A stretch of 64,000 nt of DNA from Phyllosticta citriasiana (Eukaryota; Ascomycota; Dothideomycetes; Botryosphaeriales; Phyllostictaceae). A model generated the notes under the pieces. The model worked only from the letters and a program-made list of their open reading frames with translations. It was not told the origin of the DNA and searched no databases. Positions within the stretch are counted from its first letter, which is position 1; every line of letters begins with the position of its first letter. The DNA is taken from NCBI GenBank assembly GCA_038021145.1, contig JBBPHT010000008.1, forward strand, positions 248,001-312,000, given 5' to 3'. A program made the translations under genes and the position numbers. Below are positions 33,780 through 44,961 of the stretch, one piece after another.

Positions 33780-36145
33780 ATGTCGCTGTTCGGCACGTCA
33801 CCGGACGAACTTCCGCCAGCGAAACAGTCGGCGCTGTTTGACGAGGAGGCAGCGCGTCAAGATAAGAAGGGCTCGAGTCTTTTCGCCGATGACTTGGATG
33901 GTTCTGATTCTCCTTGGGCCCTGCCTACCCCCAAGAGAGCAGCCCGAAACAACCTCGTCAAGACCCTGCTATCTACGAACGAAGTGCCCGAGAGATATGT
34001 CGACATTTACGATGCGTTGATAGAAGACGACGACGATGGAACAGTGACCTTTGATGGCGTCAAGAAACTGCTGAGCGAAAGCGGCGTCGGTACTCAGGCG
34101 CAAGGCAAGATCCTAGAGACTGTGTTCCTTAGTGGACAAGAGCCGCCCGAGGGAGTCGGCCGCGGCGAGTTCAATGTACTGCTCGCTCTCGTAGGGCTAG
34201 CACAAGAGGGCGAGGACGTCACTCTCGACGGGGTCGACGAGCGCAGGAAGAGTAAGTCCTTCCAATTTCGCTTCTGAGACAGCGCAGTCTCACAGTCCAT
34301 CCACCTTTCAGATCTACCGGTACCGCGCCTCAACGTCCGCAAACCAGCAAAGGCTCAAGAATCGACCATGGATGCGGCTTCCGCGCGATTCCCCGACACG
34401 CCGCCCATGCCAGCTGCAAAGGCTCCGCCAGTGACCCCTCCCAGTCACACCAGCGCCATGCGCAAGACCTCCTTTGGCCTAGACGCGGACCCCTGGAACA
34501 GCCCCGAGATGCACAAATCCCACGATCATTCTCAAGTTACGCCTCCGAGGTCCAACGGCGCCGTCAAGACTTTGCCTGTGAGGACGACGAGCGCCTTTAC
34601 CACGGCTGGCGGCGACGATGAAGCCAACGGCAACGGCAACCAGGCCAAACACATTGGGTCCAACGGGAATACTGGGAACGCGTGGGGTGGTTACGGGGGT
34701 GCACCCGAGGGGGGATTTGGCGGCGAAGGCCTTGGTCAAGGCTTTGGTGCCCCCGCGGGATCTGGTCAAGGGGACGACGATCCCACGGGCCTGGGGAGGT
34801 CTCTTGGAGGGAACCCAGTGGTGAACCTCGGGGCAGACGACATAATTACCATAACCACGATACCGGAGAAGGAGGGTATATTCCTGTTCCAGCACCGCAA
34901 CTACCAGGTCAACAGCGCGAAGAGGAACAGCAGCGTGGTTAGGAGATATAGTGATTTTGTTTGGCTTTTGGATTGCTTGCACAAGAGATACCCTTTTCGT
35001 CAGTTGCCGTTGCTTCCACCAAAAAGGCCTGCCAGTAAGTCATTGTCAACAATGCGCAAGTTTGAGATTCTGACGCAGCACAGTAAACGGAAACTACATT
35101 GGCGCCGATGCACAGTTTGTTGAGAGACGGAGAAGGGGACTGAGCCGCTTTGCCAATGCGCTCGTCCGCCACCCCGTACTGAGCCAGGAACAGCTCGTGA
35201 TAATGTTCCTAACAGTTCCCACGGTAGAAGTCGGACGCATCTGATTCCCTCGACGCACTTGTACTGACTGATTGGTAGGAATTGGCAGTCTGGAGGAAGC
35301 AGGCGGCCATATCAGTCCAGGATGAGTTCACTGGTCGATCTCTGGCGCCCGAGCTCGAGGAGAACCTCCCGCCACAGCTGCAAGACATGTTCGACACGGT
35401 CAGGATGGGTGTGCGCCGTTCTGCCGAAATGTACATCAATCTTTGCCAGCTCATGGAGCGCCTGTGCAAGCGCAACGAGGGCGTGGCCGCCGACTACAAG
35501 CGCTTTGGCCTTGCGCTGCAATCCATTACCGAGGCTTCGAACGATACGTATGCGTACGACACCAACGAAGTGCCCCTATTGAATGAAGGGCTCAATTCGA
35601 CGGCAAAGCACCTCCATGCTTCGCAAAGTCTTTTGGAAGACGAGGCGAGAGCGTGGGACGAAGGTGTGCTGGAAGACCTGAAGAGGCAGAGGGACTGTTT
35701 GGTCAGCATGCGCGACCTTTTTGACCGCCGGGATCGTCTTGACCGCGACAACATCCCGCAACTGGAGCGTCGGATCAAGTTGAACGAGGTCAAGCTGCAG
35801 GGGATCCGCAACAAGCCCGAGAATCTGATCAAGCCGGGAGAGATAGAAAAAGTAGAGGAGGCGATTGTGAAGGTGACCATCATGACAAGATCTTTGGCAT
35901 AGAGTGTTGATTACTGACGGGATATTGCTTTGCAGGACAAGCAGTCGATTGTCAACCAACACGCGCGCGGTGTCTTTATCAAAGAATGCCTCCGCGACGA
36001 AATCACCTTTTTCCAGACGTCCATGTACCACGTCAGTCGCCTTCACCAGGATTGGAGCCAGGAGCGCGTCAAGTACAGCGAGCTGCAAGCTGACAACTGG
36101 CGCGCGTTGAGCGACGAGGTCGACGGCATGCCTCTGGGAGACTAA
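33780..36145 (+). CDS. mvp1: Sorting nexin Mvp1 (PX-BAR)
   Basis: Exons 33780..34251, 34312..35034, 35084..35223, 35279..35872 and 35936..36145 give 712 aa. Mvp1 is an endosomal sorting nexin for membrane-protein recycling and vacuolar sorting. The true ATG gives MSLFGTSPDELPPAKQSALF; the frame runs further 5' but only from a non-ATG. An EH/EF-like helical N-terminal region comes first (VPERYVDIYDAL..., residues ~70-150). Then a Gly/Asn-rich disordered linker leads to a PX domain at about 328-450 (FQHRNYQVN, RRYSDFVWLLDCLHKRYPF, LPPKRPA, FLTVPTELAVWRK). RRYSDF carries the phosphoinositide-binding Arg. The C-terminal ~260 residues form a BAR-type helical domain (LQDMFDTVRMGVRRSAEMY to DNWRALSDEVDGMPLGD). 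Confidence 0.95.
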
Positions 36146-36837
36146 GGGGCGCATGGCGAAGCGTGGACGTTTGAGCAATGTATGATTTATTGTGGATACC
36201 ACGAAGCAAAGGTTGTCTTGTATTCTGATCAGCGAGGAGGGTGTTTGGCGGGCAGCGCAAGCGATGGAGCCCCCCTCTGCCGGCACAGCAGCACTCCTCT
36301 CTCCATTCACTACCAACTTCCCCCATGTACCCTAGCGCCGTCGTTTCCCCGTTTCGTTTTTGTCTGCTGTATCCTATGTAGCTAGTCTCCTTGTTTGGTT
36401 CTCGACGCACGTACGCTTGCACGAGCCGATGATGCCTTTTGCACGACCGACAGCTGATTGATGGGGGGAAATTGCATTTGGCGGTATGGTCTGGAATGGC
36501 ATTGCAAGATGGCGGTTACTGTCTGGTATTCTCTCCTTGGCGACGATTGCTTTGTCTGCGCTTTGGGAACGAGGAAGGCATCATGAACGAGAAGGAATGG
36601 ACTGTCGTTTACATTGGATGAATGGTCGGACGTTGGGGCGAGCTCGGAGCCGATATCTTATCACAAAGCCAGCAGCGGTGCGTCACCGCCCGCGAGGGGC
36701 AAATGGAACTGTCACCACCAACTAAACTGCCGCTGTCCCGGTTGCCCTGTTGTGCTGAGCGTTTCTTCGTCCTTCTTCTCCGTACCGCCCGCAGAGAGCC
36801 CTCCTCAGTCCTTTCCGCAACCTCGCCCCAGCTCAGC
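36146..36837. other. Intergenic mvp1-dcn1
   Basis: No gene or strong repeat. The last ~150 bp are the likely promoter and 5' UTR of the dcn1 transcript. Confidence 0.4.
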
Positions 36838-38329
36838 ATGCCTCCCGCATACACGGCCGCGCAAAAGGCTGCCATCCAGCAGGTCGTGAGCTTCACAAAC
36901 AGCGATCGGACCACGGCCGCTCGAGTACGCCTGCCTGTCCCTCGGCGGACGCCCACCTCACGACCGTGTCGAGCCCGCTGCTGACCGTCGCAGATTCTGA
37001 GGAACCACAACTGGAATGCCGAGCAAGCCATCAACGGGTACGTGCCTCTTGCCTTCGTAGTAGCTCCACGCGTACACACATATTTCTTTGGCATGCTGTT
37101 TGGAAGTGGCCGCCGCGCGCGCAGCACGAGGAGGTGAATTGGACGTGAACAGAGCCCGCGGTGGGGGAATACCTACATGAGACAAGAGGCACCTTGGTGC
37201 TTGCTCTCCACAATTACAAAGCTCCCGCAGGCGCGGCGGTTGCCACCTATTCGGGCGTACTTTTCATTTCGAGAAAACTGCAGCGGCGGCCTTTGGTTTT
37301 GGTGCTGCTGCTGGTCGCGTCGCTCCTACCGCACCGCCATTGCGCGTCAAGAGCAGACCACCTCAACACCACGCCGACCACGCCTCTGCTGTATTACTCT
37401 TCCTCGCTCACCACCACCACTGCTCACTGCACCCTGCCTCTCCTCACTTTTTCCCCCCCCCCCCCCCCCCCCAAAAACATCAAATCCCCCATCACTACCA
37501 TGTCTCGACCGCGCCGCAAGGCCACCAACTCGCTATCGACGAGCGGCACTAAGAAGATGCGCACTAGTTACTTCAACCAGAGCGGCAGCGCGACCAACAA
37601 GGCGCTCGAGACCAACCTCAACCGAATATTCGACACGTACCTCGACAACCCGGCCGAGAAGGAGACGATTGGCGTCGATGGCACCATGCAGTACCTCGAG
37701 GCGCTGAGCGTGCCGCTGGACGACATTGCCGCCCTGGTGGTCATGGAGCTGGTGCAGAGCCCAACCATGGGCGAGATAACACGCAAGGGCTTCGTCGACG
37801 GGTGGTCAACTCGCCAGTAAGTGAGAGGCGTTTTGAGATTGTTGGCTTCGGGTCGCTAACCATAAAACTTGGCGCCAGAGCCGACACGCTCGACAAGCAA
37901 AGGACAACCGTCTCGCAGCTCCGCAGCTCCCTTACCGACCCGTCATCGCGCTCGGTCCTCAAGCGGGTCTACAAGCACACTTTCGTCATCGCGCGGCCGC
38001 CGGGCCAAAAGGCGATTCCCCTCGAGCAGGCCATCGAGTACTGGCGACTGCTCTTTTCGGCAAACGGGCTGCACTGGAAAACGGCGACGACGCCGTGGCT
38101 CGAGTGGTGGGTCGAATTCCTGGAGAGCAAGTGGCGGCGCACGGTCAACAAGGACATGTGGGAGCAGCTGTTCAACTTTGCCGAAAAGAGCGTGCAGGAC
38201 GAGAGTTTGGGCTTCTGGAGCGAGGACGCGGCGTGGCCGGGCGTCATTGACGAGTTTGTCGAATGGGTCAAGACGGACAAGGGAAGGGGGGCCAAGGTTG
38301 ACGGCGATGAAGACATGGAGGAATACTAG
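36838..38329 (+). CDS. dcn1: Cullin neddylation factor Dcn1 (UBA + PONY domain)
   Basis: Exons 36838..36924, 36994..37037, 37568..37816 and 37879..38329 give 276 aa. Dcn1 is a co-E3 that brings Ubc12~Nedd8 to cullins. The UBA-type helix bundle is at residues 4-45 (QKAAIQQVVSFTNSDRT, ILRNHNWNAEQAING). The PONY/cullin-binding domain follows from about residue 60 (NRIFDTYLDNPAEKETIG, LVVMELVQSPTMGEITRKGF, YKHTFVIARPPGQKAIPLE, YWRLLFSANGLHWKT). Exons 2 and 3 join at ING/YFNQSG, as in relatives. Their intron (37038..37567) is 530 nt, about ten times the local norm, and carries a poly(C) tract plus an in-frame ATG at 37501 (MSRPRRKATNSL...). That ATG could start a UBA-less isoform (see findings). 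Confidence 0.94.
37453..37472 (+). repeat. Poly(C) tract in dcn1 intron 2
   Basis: A run of about 20 C preceded by five T and followed by five A, inside the long dcn1 intron, 29 bp before the alternative ATG. Confidence 0.9.
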
Positions 38330-39442
38330 GCATCGACGACAGTATGGAGGTGGTCTGGGCAATGTGTGGATTTGGTCAAGGGCGGAGATTCAGATACCCG
38401 GCGAGTGTCAGGGATGGGGAAGCGGTTGCAGAAAACGAAGGGTAGAGGGCGGTGGATAAACGAGGGTTTTGCTTCCTTCATTCATAAGGCATGGTTGCGG
38501 AGGTCGAAGCTGCATCGCGGAGGAAAAGTAGTAGCAGGCTTCGAGGTTGCTGGGCTTGATGAGGGAAAATCGAATAATGATTCAAAGGTTACCGTATTCC
38601 AATGAAGTGGGGCACATGCAAAGTTGTAGAGAGAGGACATGACGCGAGGTAGGTACATCCAATATACATGCAATTGACTGACTCGACGTCTCGATTGCCT
38701 CGTCAGAACAAACGTAGAGGGCTTGCTCGCTGCATTGCCCTCCTGCCGCGCCCGCGGCGCGCCATGTCTTTTTTGGGTTCCGTTGCAAGACTGCTGCAGG
38801 GACCAGGGGAGCAGACGTGGGTGGTGAGGAGGGCGCATGGGTGGCGGGCGGCGGTACGGGTTTCTATCGTCTCTCTTTTTTTTTTTTTTTTTTTTTTTTT
38901 GCTTTCCTTTTTTCCATTGCTCCCTGTTCTCGTGGTCGGCATTGGTTTGTTTCTTTGCGGCGGTTGGGGGGAAGATGAGTTGGGCGAGTGAAGGGTACGG
39001 TAAGATGTGGTAGGTATTTTGGATACTGTATGTGGATCGGATTGGCGTTCTGTTCAACGGAGTGCGTGCCCTGTCAATGTCATCGAGCCTGGAGTCAATC
39101 AGTCAGTCAGTCAGTCAGTTAGTCAGTCAGTCAGTCGGCTGCACGCGCCGCATCGTCTCCACCACACGACGCACAAAATATCGGGCGTGGGTGCATCACT
39201 GCACAGTAGCACAAGATAATCGATGGCTTTGAATTCCTTTAAAGCATCGCGCGATCAATCACATGCGGGGCCGCGGGGCACCCGCCTGAAACCTCATCTC
39301 TCCCGCGCCGCCTGCTGGCCAATGTGGTCGTCCCCCACGTTTCCAAACAATTGTTCTGCTCCTGTCCTGTGCGCCGCTGCTCTGGGCTTAGTGTAAGGTA
39401 AGGTAGCTGTGGGGACGGACCATTGGTATCGAGGGGTTTGCT

Positions 39443-39444
<2 letters not shown>

Positions 39445-39481
<37 letters not shown>

Positions 39482-39499
39482 GTCTGCTGCTGCGTCTGC
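39445..39499. repeat. GCT/GTCTGCT microsatellite
   Basis: About 12 perfect GCT units followed by two variant units. Non-coding: the minus-strand reading would be poly-Ala, with no other support. Confidence 0.85.
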
Positions 39500-39833
39500 T
39501 CTTCCTTTTTTTTTTTTTTCTTTTTTTTCCCCCTTCCGTCTGACGAACATTAACTGACTGACCAAACGACTTGACGTCTTGACGTCTTGACTCTGCCCCG
39601 TCGATTGAGCTGCGTTGGGTTGGTTTTCTCCGTCTGTCTATCGCTCACCGCTCCTCTTTCTCTCTGTCTCTCTTGTCCACCAAGACGACGCCTGAGCAAC
39701 TGACTGGGTTTATTGCTCCAACAGACTGGTTTGATAAGTAGACGGACGGGACGACCTGGGTACATAGGCACAACGTTTCTGCTTGCTTTCTTATTGCTCT
39801 GCTCGAGTTTGGGTTTGGTGTTTGCTTTTTGCT

Positions 39834-39836
<3 letters not shown>

Positions 39837-39875
<39 letters not shown>
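39837..39875. repeat. CT dinucleotide array
   Basis: About 19 CT units upstream of the bestrophin-like gene. Pyrimidine tracts at this distance from the start codon are common in filamentous fungal promoters. Confidence 0.85.
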
Positions 39876-39878
<3 letters not shown>

Positions 39879-39963
39879 CAGTCTCGTTCTCTCCACTCTC
39901 CTCCATTTCGTCTCTCCTCTCTTCTGTCTACCACCCGGAGCGACAACAAGCTCAACCGCCATC

Positions 39964-41106
39964 ATGTCGCCTCCACCAACCATGCTCCCGCGCGACCTGC
40001 CCCAAACCCGGCCACGGCACCACCACCGCCGCACATCAACACACCCGCTCTTCTACTCGTCGCGAGCCAAGCCGCGCCGCTGGCCGCTTGTGCTGCGCTT
40101 CATCAAGGGCGCTATCCACGGCAACATTTTCGTGCCCGTGTGCCTGCACGCCCTCTTCACCGCCCTCATCGTGTACCTGGACCGCTACGTGGGCGAGCTG
40201 GGCCTGCCCAGCAGCATCATTCCGAGCATCAGCATCGTCATTTCGCTCATGCTCGTCTTCCGCAACCAGACGAGCTACGACCGCTTCTGGACCGGCCGCA
40301 ACTTGCTGACCGAGTGCACGACCGCCGTCCGCAATCTGACCCGCTCGTTTCTCGTCTCGGCTACCGTGGCCAGCTTGGATTTGTCGAGCAGCCAGACCAC
40401 GACTCTGGTTTCGACGACGCCGACGACGCCGCAGGGAGGAAATCAAAAGGGCAATGGCAGCCATGCGCCCTTCCTCGCCGGCGACGCCTCGTCGCCCGAG
40501 CGCGCCGACACCGAGCGCGCCGTCCGCATCTTGCTCGCCGTGCTGTACGCCATCAAGCACAACCTACGCGCTGAATACGCACTGTCGGGCTCGACGCCCG
40601 CCGCACTGTACCCCGACCTCGCAGCGCTGCTTCCGCCCGACCTCTACGCGCACGAGGACCGCGGGCTCGGGCTGCCGCTGCAACTGCTCGTCATGAGCGA
40701 AGCGTACATCCGGCGCGGGGTGGCGCGCGGGTGGTTCCACGGACCGCAGGCGTCGCAGCTCAGCGTGCAGCTCAACAGCATCACGGCGGCGTACGGGCGG
40801 ATGGAGACGATCCGGCACACGCCCATCCCCGTGGCGCACCTCATCCACATGAAGCAGGTGCTCGCGCTGTACAGCGCCGTGCTGCCGTTCTCGCTCGTCA
40901 ACGAATTTGGCTGGTGGAGCGTCCTCATTGTTGCCATTATCGCGTTTACTCTCTATGGCATCGATGGCATTGGGCATCAGCTTGAGGATCCGTTTGGCTA
41001 TGATCGCAACGATATCAAGATGGATAGTATTGTCGAGGACGCGGCGGTCGAGTGTATGGTACTGCTGGAGGAGTGGAAGAGGGATGGTGCGGATATGTTC
41101 CAGTAA
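39964..41106 (+). CDS. Bestrophin-like anion channel (UPF0187/RFP-TM)
   Basis: Single exon, 380 aa, from the ATG in ccatcATGtcg; a second in-frame Met lies six codons on. Family members form pentameric chloride/anion channels. Typical text: a membrane-proximal N-terminus (VLRFIKGAIHGNIFVPVCLH), LPSSIIPSISIVISLMLVFR, RNQTSYDRFWTGRNLL (the strongly conserved N-x-S-Y-x-R-x-W-x-G-R block), and later the helix pair HTPIPVAHLIHMKQVLALY and EFGWWSVLIVAIIAFTLYGI. IAHQLEDPFGYD-like text (GIGHQLEDPFGYDRNDIKMD), shared with bestrophin Ca-clasp regions, closes the protein. A Ser/Thr/Gly-rich insert at about 138-180 is disordered. The cellular membrane is not evident. Confidence 0.9.
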   Translation: MSPPPTMLPRDLPQTRPRHHHRRTSTHPLFYSSRAKPRRWPLVLRFIKGAIHGNIFVPVCLHALFTALIVYLDRYVGELGLPSSIIPSISIVISLMLVFRNQTSYDRFWTGRNLLTECTTAVRNLTRSFLVSATVASLDLSSSQTTTLVSTTPTTPQGGNQKGNGSHAPFLAGDASSPERADTERAVRILLAVLYAIKHNLRAEYALSGSTPAALYPDLAALLPPDLYAHEDRGLGLPLQLLVMSEAYIRRGVARGWFHGPQASQLSVQLNSITAAYGRMETIRHTPIPVAHLIHMKQVLALYSAVLPFSLVNEFGWWSVLIVAIIAFTLYGIDGIGHQLEDPFGYDRNDIKMDSIVEDAAVECMVLLEEWKRDGADMFQ

Positions 41107-42095
41107 AAGAGAGGGTGAGAGAGGAGTATTTGGTATGGGGGATGCTTGGCAGGGGGACGGGTCTCTCCGGGGGGGGGGTCAATACCATCTTCCCTTTTCC
41201 ATAGTTCCTTTTTTAACGTCCTCTCTGCCACTTTTATAAAACAGTCAAACCGAATCCTTATCCTGGATACATTTCGTCTGTTTTGTCCCGGCTGGCTGGC
41301 TGGCGCCACGGTGGTCAACCGCGTTTTGTCTCATGTATATTTCCTTAGACCAGTCTGTACACTTTTCTATCCATCTACCCCTGTGTCTAGAGGCGCAGCA
41401 CGGTTTTTCGCAGCCGCCATACGGATGTTCTTATGACCTGAACCACATACGCACATCTCTTCTGTCATCAGAGTTCAGTGAGTGCATGTCCCTTTTTTTT
41501 TTTTCGGACACGTCGTGTCGACTTTCCCTCATTGACCACTGACAAGCATCTGGAATACGGGAAAAGCCCCCGGTCTCGCAAATGGCTCTGACGAGAGTTC
41601 GGACATCAGAAAACCCGGGCCGGCAAAGAAATGGAGATGATGTCGACGGGAGAGGAGGGGGAAGTGGTGGTGAGATTGCGCGGATAATACTCACCACGTT
41701 CCCATCGCTCTCGCGACCATGATATGTGAAGGAGCTTATCCCAGATCATCTGTTAACGTGGTAGCATCGCAAGTACCCTCGGCAGAAGCGTCAAGGCAGG
41801 GCGTGAAGTGCGTTGCTGTTCTTGGTTTAGAGGGTGGAGGACGACGACAAAGATGTCGCCGCGACGACAGGACTCCGACACACTGTCATTTCTTTCACGT
41901 CCTCTCCTCCAAACGCTCTCAATCTTTACTTCCTCACCACATCGCACAGCCATCTATCGTATCTATCGTTTCCGTTTCCGTTTCCGCTCACCCAACCGTC
42001 CTACCGTCCGTCAGTTTGTCGTCATCACTCAATCAAACGGCCCTCTCTCACCCACGACTCCAACCACCAACGACTGTACCAGACCAGACCAGACC
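41107..42095. other. Intergenic
   Basis: 3' side of the bestrophin-like gene and promoter of the next. The frame of the downstream gene is open upstream to 41808 but the text there is random. No repeat larger than a T/G homopolymer. Confidence 0.4.
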
Positions 42096-43076
42096 ATGCC
42101 CTCAAACCGCAACGCCAGCCCCTTGGCCTCGCAGCAGGCCCAACTCACCGTCTACAAAGACGCACGGCTCCACTTGCACAACCCAGCCCCCCGCCAGCCA
42201 ATGCACATGATCCAGATGCGGCGGCTCTCGCGCTACTCCGATCACGATGTCTACCTCTCCCTCTCTCACAACTCCACCACCAACTCCACCTCCTCGAATT
42301 CCGATTCCAACTCTTTTTCCTTGTACTCGTCTACGATCACTACAAATGATTCGATGTCGTTGTCGATGGGTGTTGGTGGTGGTGGTGGTGACAGTGCCCC
42401 CGAGACCCCGGTTGCTGGCTACTTCAATCCAGACTTCAGTTTCGGCGCCATGTTTGGCGCGACGCCGGAGTGGTTTGCGCTGCCAGAACCACAGCCAGAC
42501 CCAGAACTTGAAACGCTCATTCCCGACGCCGATCTGTTCGACGGGCTGTACGGTGTCGATGTCGGCGCGGACGTGGGTGTGGGTTTGGGAACGGGATGCG
42601 AGCGGCCCATGAGCACCAATCGCGCCGCTTATGCGAGTCGTGGGCGTGCGATGGGCGATGCTGGATACGATTACGCTGGATACGCTGGCAGTGTTGGAGG
42701 TGCAGCTGCTCGACACCACCACCACCGGCGGCAAGGTCAACAAGACCGGGAGTGGGGATGGGACATTCCCTTCCCCGAAAGCGCGCAGTTTTCCAGCGAC
42801 TTTGACCATGCGAACGACTTTGCCTACGCCTACGCCTACGCGCAGCAGCAGCAGCAACAACAACAACAACAGTATTCAGCCGATCACGACTTCTTCAGCC
42901 ACTACCACAACCACCACCACGTCTCCACTGGCTCGTCGTCTCGCCGCAACACTGCTAGCCGCCATCAGCCGTCCAACTCGCTCGTCCTGCGCGGTGTCAG
43001 GGAGCAAGAGCGCTTGAGCCCGTCTGAGTGGCGCGTTTTTAATGAAGCGAGGATCCATGCTGCGGAGGATGGGTGA
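42096..43076 (+). CDS. Low-complexity hypothetical protein with poly-Gln
   Basis: Single exon, 326 aa. The chosen ATG follows a clean pyrimidine-rich leader. The protein has Ser/Thr/Asn-rich stretches, a Gly run, repeated Gly/Tyr/Ala (DYAGYAGS), a His run, tandem AYAYAYA, and a Gln run from mixed CAG/CAA codons, ending LSPSEWRVFNEARIHAAEDG. The last ~40 residues (NSLVLRGVREQERLSPSEW) are the least repetitive and the likeliest to be conserved. No domain, signal peptide or membrane helix. Composition suggests an intrinsically disordered nuclear or cytoplasmic protein; function unknown. Mixed Gln codons and an unbroken frame over nearly 1 kb support real coding. Confidence 0.68.
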   Translation: MPSNRNASPLASQQAQLTVYKDARLHLHNPAPRQPMHMIQMRRLSRYSDHDVYLSLSHNSTTNSTSSNSDSNSFSLYSSTITTNDSMSLSMGVGGGGGDSAPETPVAGYFNPDFSFGAMFGATPEWFALPEPQPDPELETLIPDADLFDGLYGVDVGADVGVGLGTGCERPMSTNRAAYASRGRAMGDAGYDYAGYAGSVGGAAARHHHHRRQGQQDREWGWDIPFPESAQFSSDFDHANDFAYAYAYAQQQQQQQQQQYSADHDFFSHYHNHHHVSTGSSSRRNTASRHQPSNSLVLRGVREQERLSPSEWRVFNEARIHAAEDG

Positions 43077-44229
43077 ATGGGTTTGGCGCTGGTTTGGCAA
43101 GGGGATGGGGCAATTGAGCTGGATCGACGTCATCCGTCTGGTTTGTCGCGTGTTTGCTTGCGTTGCCAAAGGTACGTACGTTTGTACGTTTGTTCGTTTG
43201 ACCTCCCTCCTGTCTGTCGCCTTATAAGAAGGTTGGATGGATGGGTGGATGGGTCAGGGACTGGGCTGGGCTGGGCTGGGCTGAGCTAAGCTGACTGGTG
43301 CGTGGGTGCGTTAGATCTCCTCCCCCTCGGATTGTGGGCTTTGCCCTTGAGTGGATCAGAAGTGAAGGGGCGGACCGCTTCTAGCGCGCGTGCGGTTGCG
43401 TTCAGCCTTTCTCGTGCGGGTTTGGGACAGGTGCGAAATGACATATGGGCAGGGTTGGCAGATGGTCGTCTGCTCGGTACTGTACAATGCGGCCTCGGAA
43501 GGGAAGAATTGCGCCGGGATTACATTGCTAGTCTGGACGCGCTTCTTTGATGCGGAAAGGAAGATTTACACGCACATTTTTACTCTCTTGGGCGTTCTGG
43601 GTGGTTTTGTGCTTCAGTGACGTGGACAAGCCAGAAATGTCATCGGAGACGAAGAGGCTTTGGGTTTCTGGTTGGGGCACTGGACGAAAACCATCGGTTT
43701 CATGACATGATGTCCCCTAACCTCTCAACAGTGTCTTCGCTTTGACGCAAAATGCCAGATGGAAAGGCATTGGTCGAGTTATTCCGTTTTTGACCATTTT
43801 GTTTGGTTGACTGCATCCACGGATCTCACCCCGTGATTGCCCCTGAGCGAAGTCAACCTGGCATGCAGTACCGTTCCATCGTTGAAATTGTGTCAATCTT
43901 TATCTGTCGCACTTTGATCCAGTACAGTGTTGATTTTCGTCTTTTGGTTCGGTTCGGTTCGGTTCCTCGAGCTGTACCTGCATGGTACACAGACGACTCA
44001 ACCGGTCGTCGAGAAACGCAATATGATCTGGACTCAGCAGTATAAATTTGAGGGGCCTGCCAACTGCCTGTCTTCAAATTCTCTCTCCACCAAAAAAGTC
44101 GTCGACCTTCGAAGATTTTCGGCGACTCCGGCCAACAACTTTACGAACATCCTTGATCTCGGAGAGTGACGAGCGTACAAATTCCAAGCCTCTATAAAGC
44201 ACCCACGCGCATCTACCAACTAAGTTACC
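43077..44229. other. Intergenic with CTGGG array
   Basis: Contains a short five-base array (CTGGG) at 43261-43285. A TATA-type element lies near the end (listed separately). No supported gene. Confidence 0.4.
44193..44198 (+). promoter_or_regulatory. TATA box of the gene at 44230
   Basis: ctATAAAgc-type element 37 bp before the start codon. The short distance implies a very short leader if it is used; a second tataaa-like site at about 44040 is an alternative. Confidence 0.4.
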
Positions 44230-44961
44230 ATGCCCCCTACCCTCGTGTACGCTGAAACTAACAATCTCCAGGAACCACTTCTCCGTCTCAAAGCAATGGC
44301 TCCAACGGCTCCTCGTCCCATCAGCTACACTTACCGGATGACCGCGGATCACAGCCGGAAAATCGTCTTTCTCTCCCGCGAGCCGGTCTACGACACCGCC
44401 GCCTCGTCTCCGTCCGCCTCTGCGTCTGCGTCTGCGTCTGCGTCTGCCTCCGTGTCTCCGTCTATGGGAAATGCCGACAAGGCCAACCACCACACCGACA
44501 ACCCCAACGAGAGCACCGACATCTCCAGCTCCAGCCCCAGCTCCCATAACGGCTCTCCCAACACGTCGGCCACCACCAACAATGCCTCCGAAACCACCAC
44601 CACCACCACCACCACCACCACCACCACCATCACCACCAACGCCCCCGACGCCCCCGACGCCCAAATCTCCTCGGCGCTCTCGGACACAGACTCCGACACC
44701 GACAAGGCAATCAATACCCCAAGCAGCACATCCGACGACGAAGATGAGCAACTTTACGACCTCGTCCAAGCCCACGGGCGCGCGACAGAGCACGTGCGCG
44801 ATCTGCGGGCGGCGCTGGAGCGCTGGCGGAGCGAGACCGAGCCGCTTGTGGGTCTTGCGGGGTGCTTGGGGATGCGGAATAGGGGGGAGGCTGAGGGAGG
44901 GGAGGGGTTTGGTGAGGAGGAGCAAGTCGATGCCGAGGATTGGCGTTTGCGTTGCGAGTGA
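44230..44961 (+). CDS. Low-complexity hypothetical protein, C-terminal coiled segment
   Basis: Single exon, 243 aa, ATG in ttaccATGcc. Residues 35-60 (APRPISYTYRMTADHSRKIV) look ordered. They are followed by Ser-Ala repeats (from TCTGCG units), an Asn/Ser/Thr-rich region and a run of about 12 Thr. A C-terminal helix follows (EDEQLYDLVQAHGRATEHVR DLRAALERW, about 175-205) that could form a coiled coil, then an acidic end. No known domain and no signal peptide. Repeat-encoded tracts make length variable between strains. The reverse strand also has a long frame, but it is mostly poly-Gly/Val and mirrors the repeats. Confidence 0.62.
   Translation: MPPTLVYAETNNLQEPLLRLKAMAPTAPRPISYTYRMTADHSRKIVFLSREPVYDTAASSPSASASASASASASVSPSMGNADKANHHTDNPNESTDISSSSPSSHNGSPNTSATTNNASETTTTTTTTTTTTITTNAPDAPDAQISSALSDTDSDTDKAINTPSSTSDDEDEQLYDLVQAHGRATEHVRDLRAALERWRSETEPLVGLAGCLGMRNRGEAEGGEGFGEEEQVDAEDWRLRCE

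Larger units (their letters stand above)
38330..39963. other. Intergenic dcn1-bestrophin with several simple repeats
   Basis: Contains poly(T) 38876-38900, a CAGT tetranucleotide array 39099-39136, a GCT array 39445-39499, a T-rich tract 39506-39528 and a CT array 39837-39875. The last is about 90 bp before the downstream ATG and so is likely 5' UTR or core promoter of that gene. No supported ORF. Confidence 0.6.
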
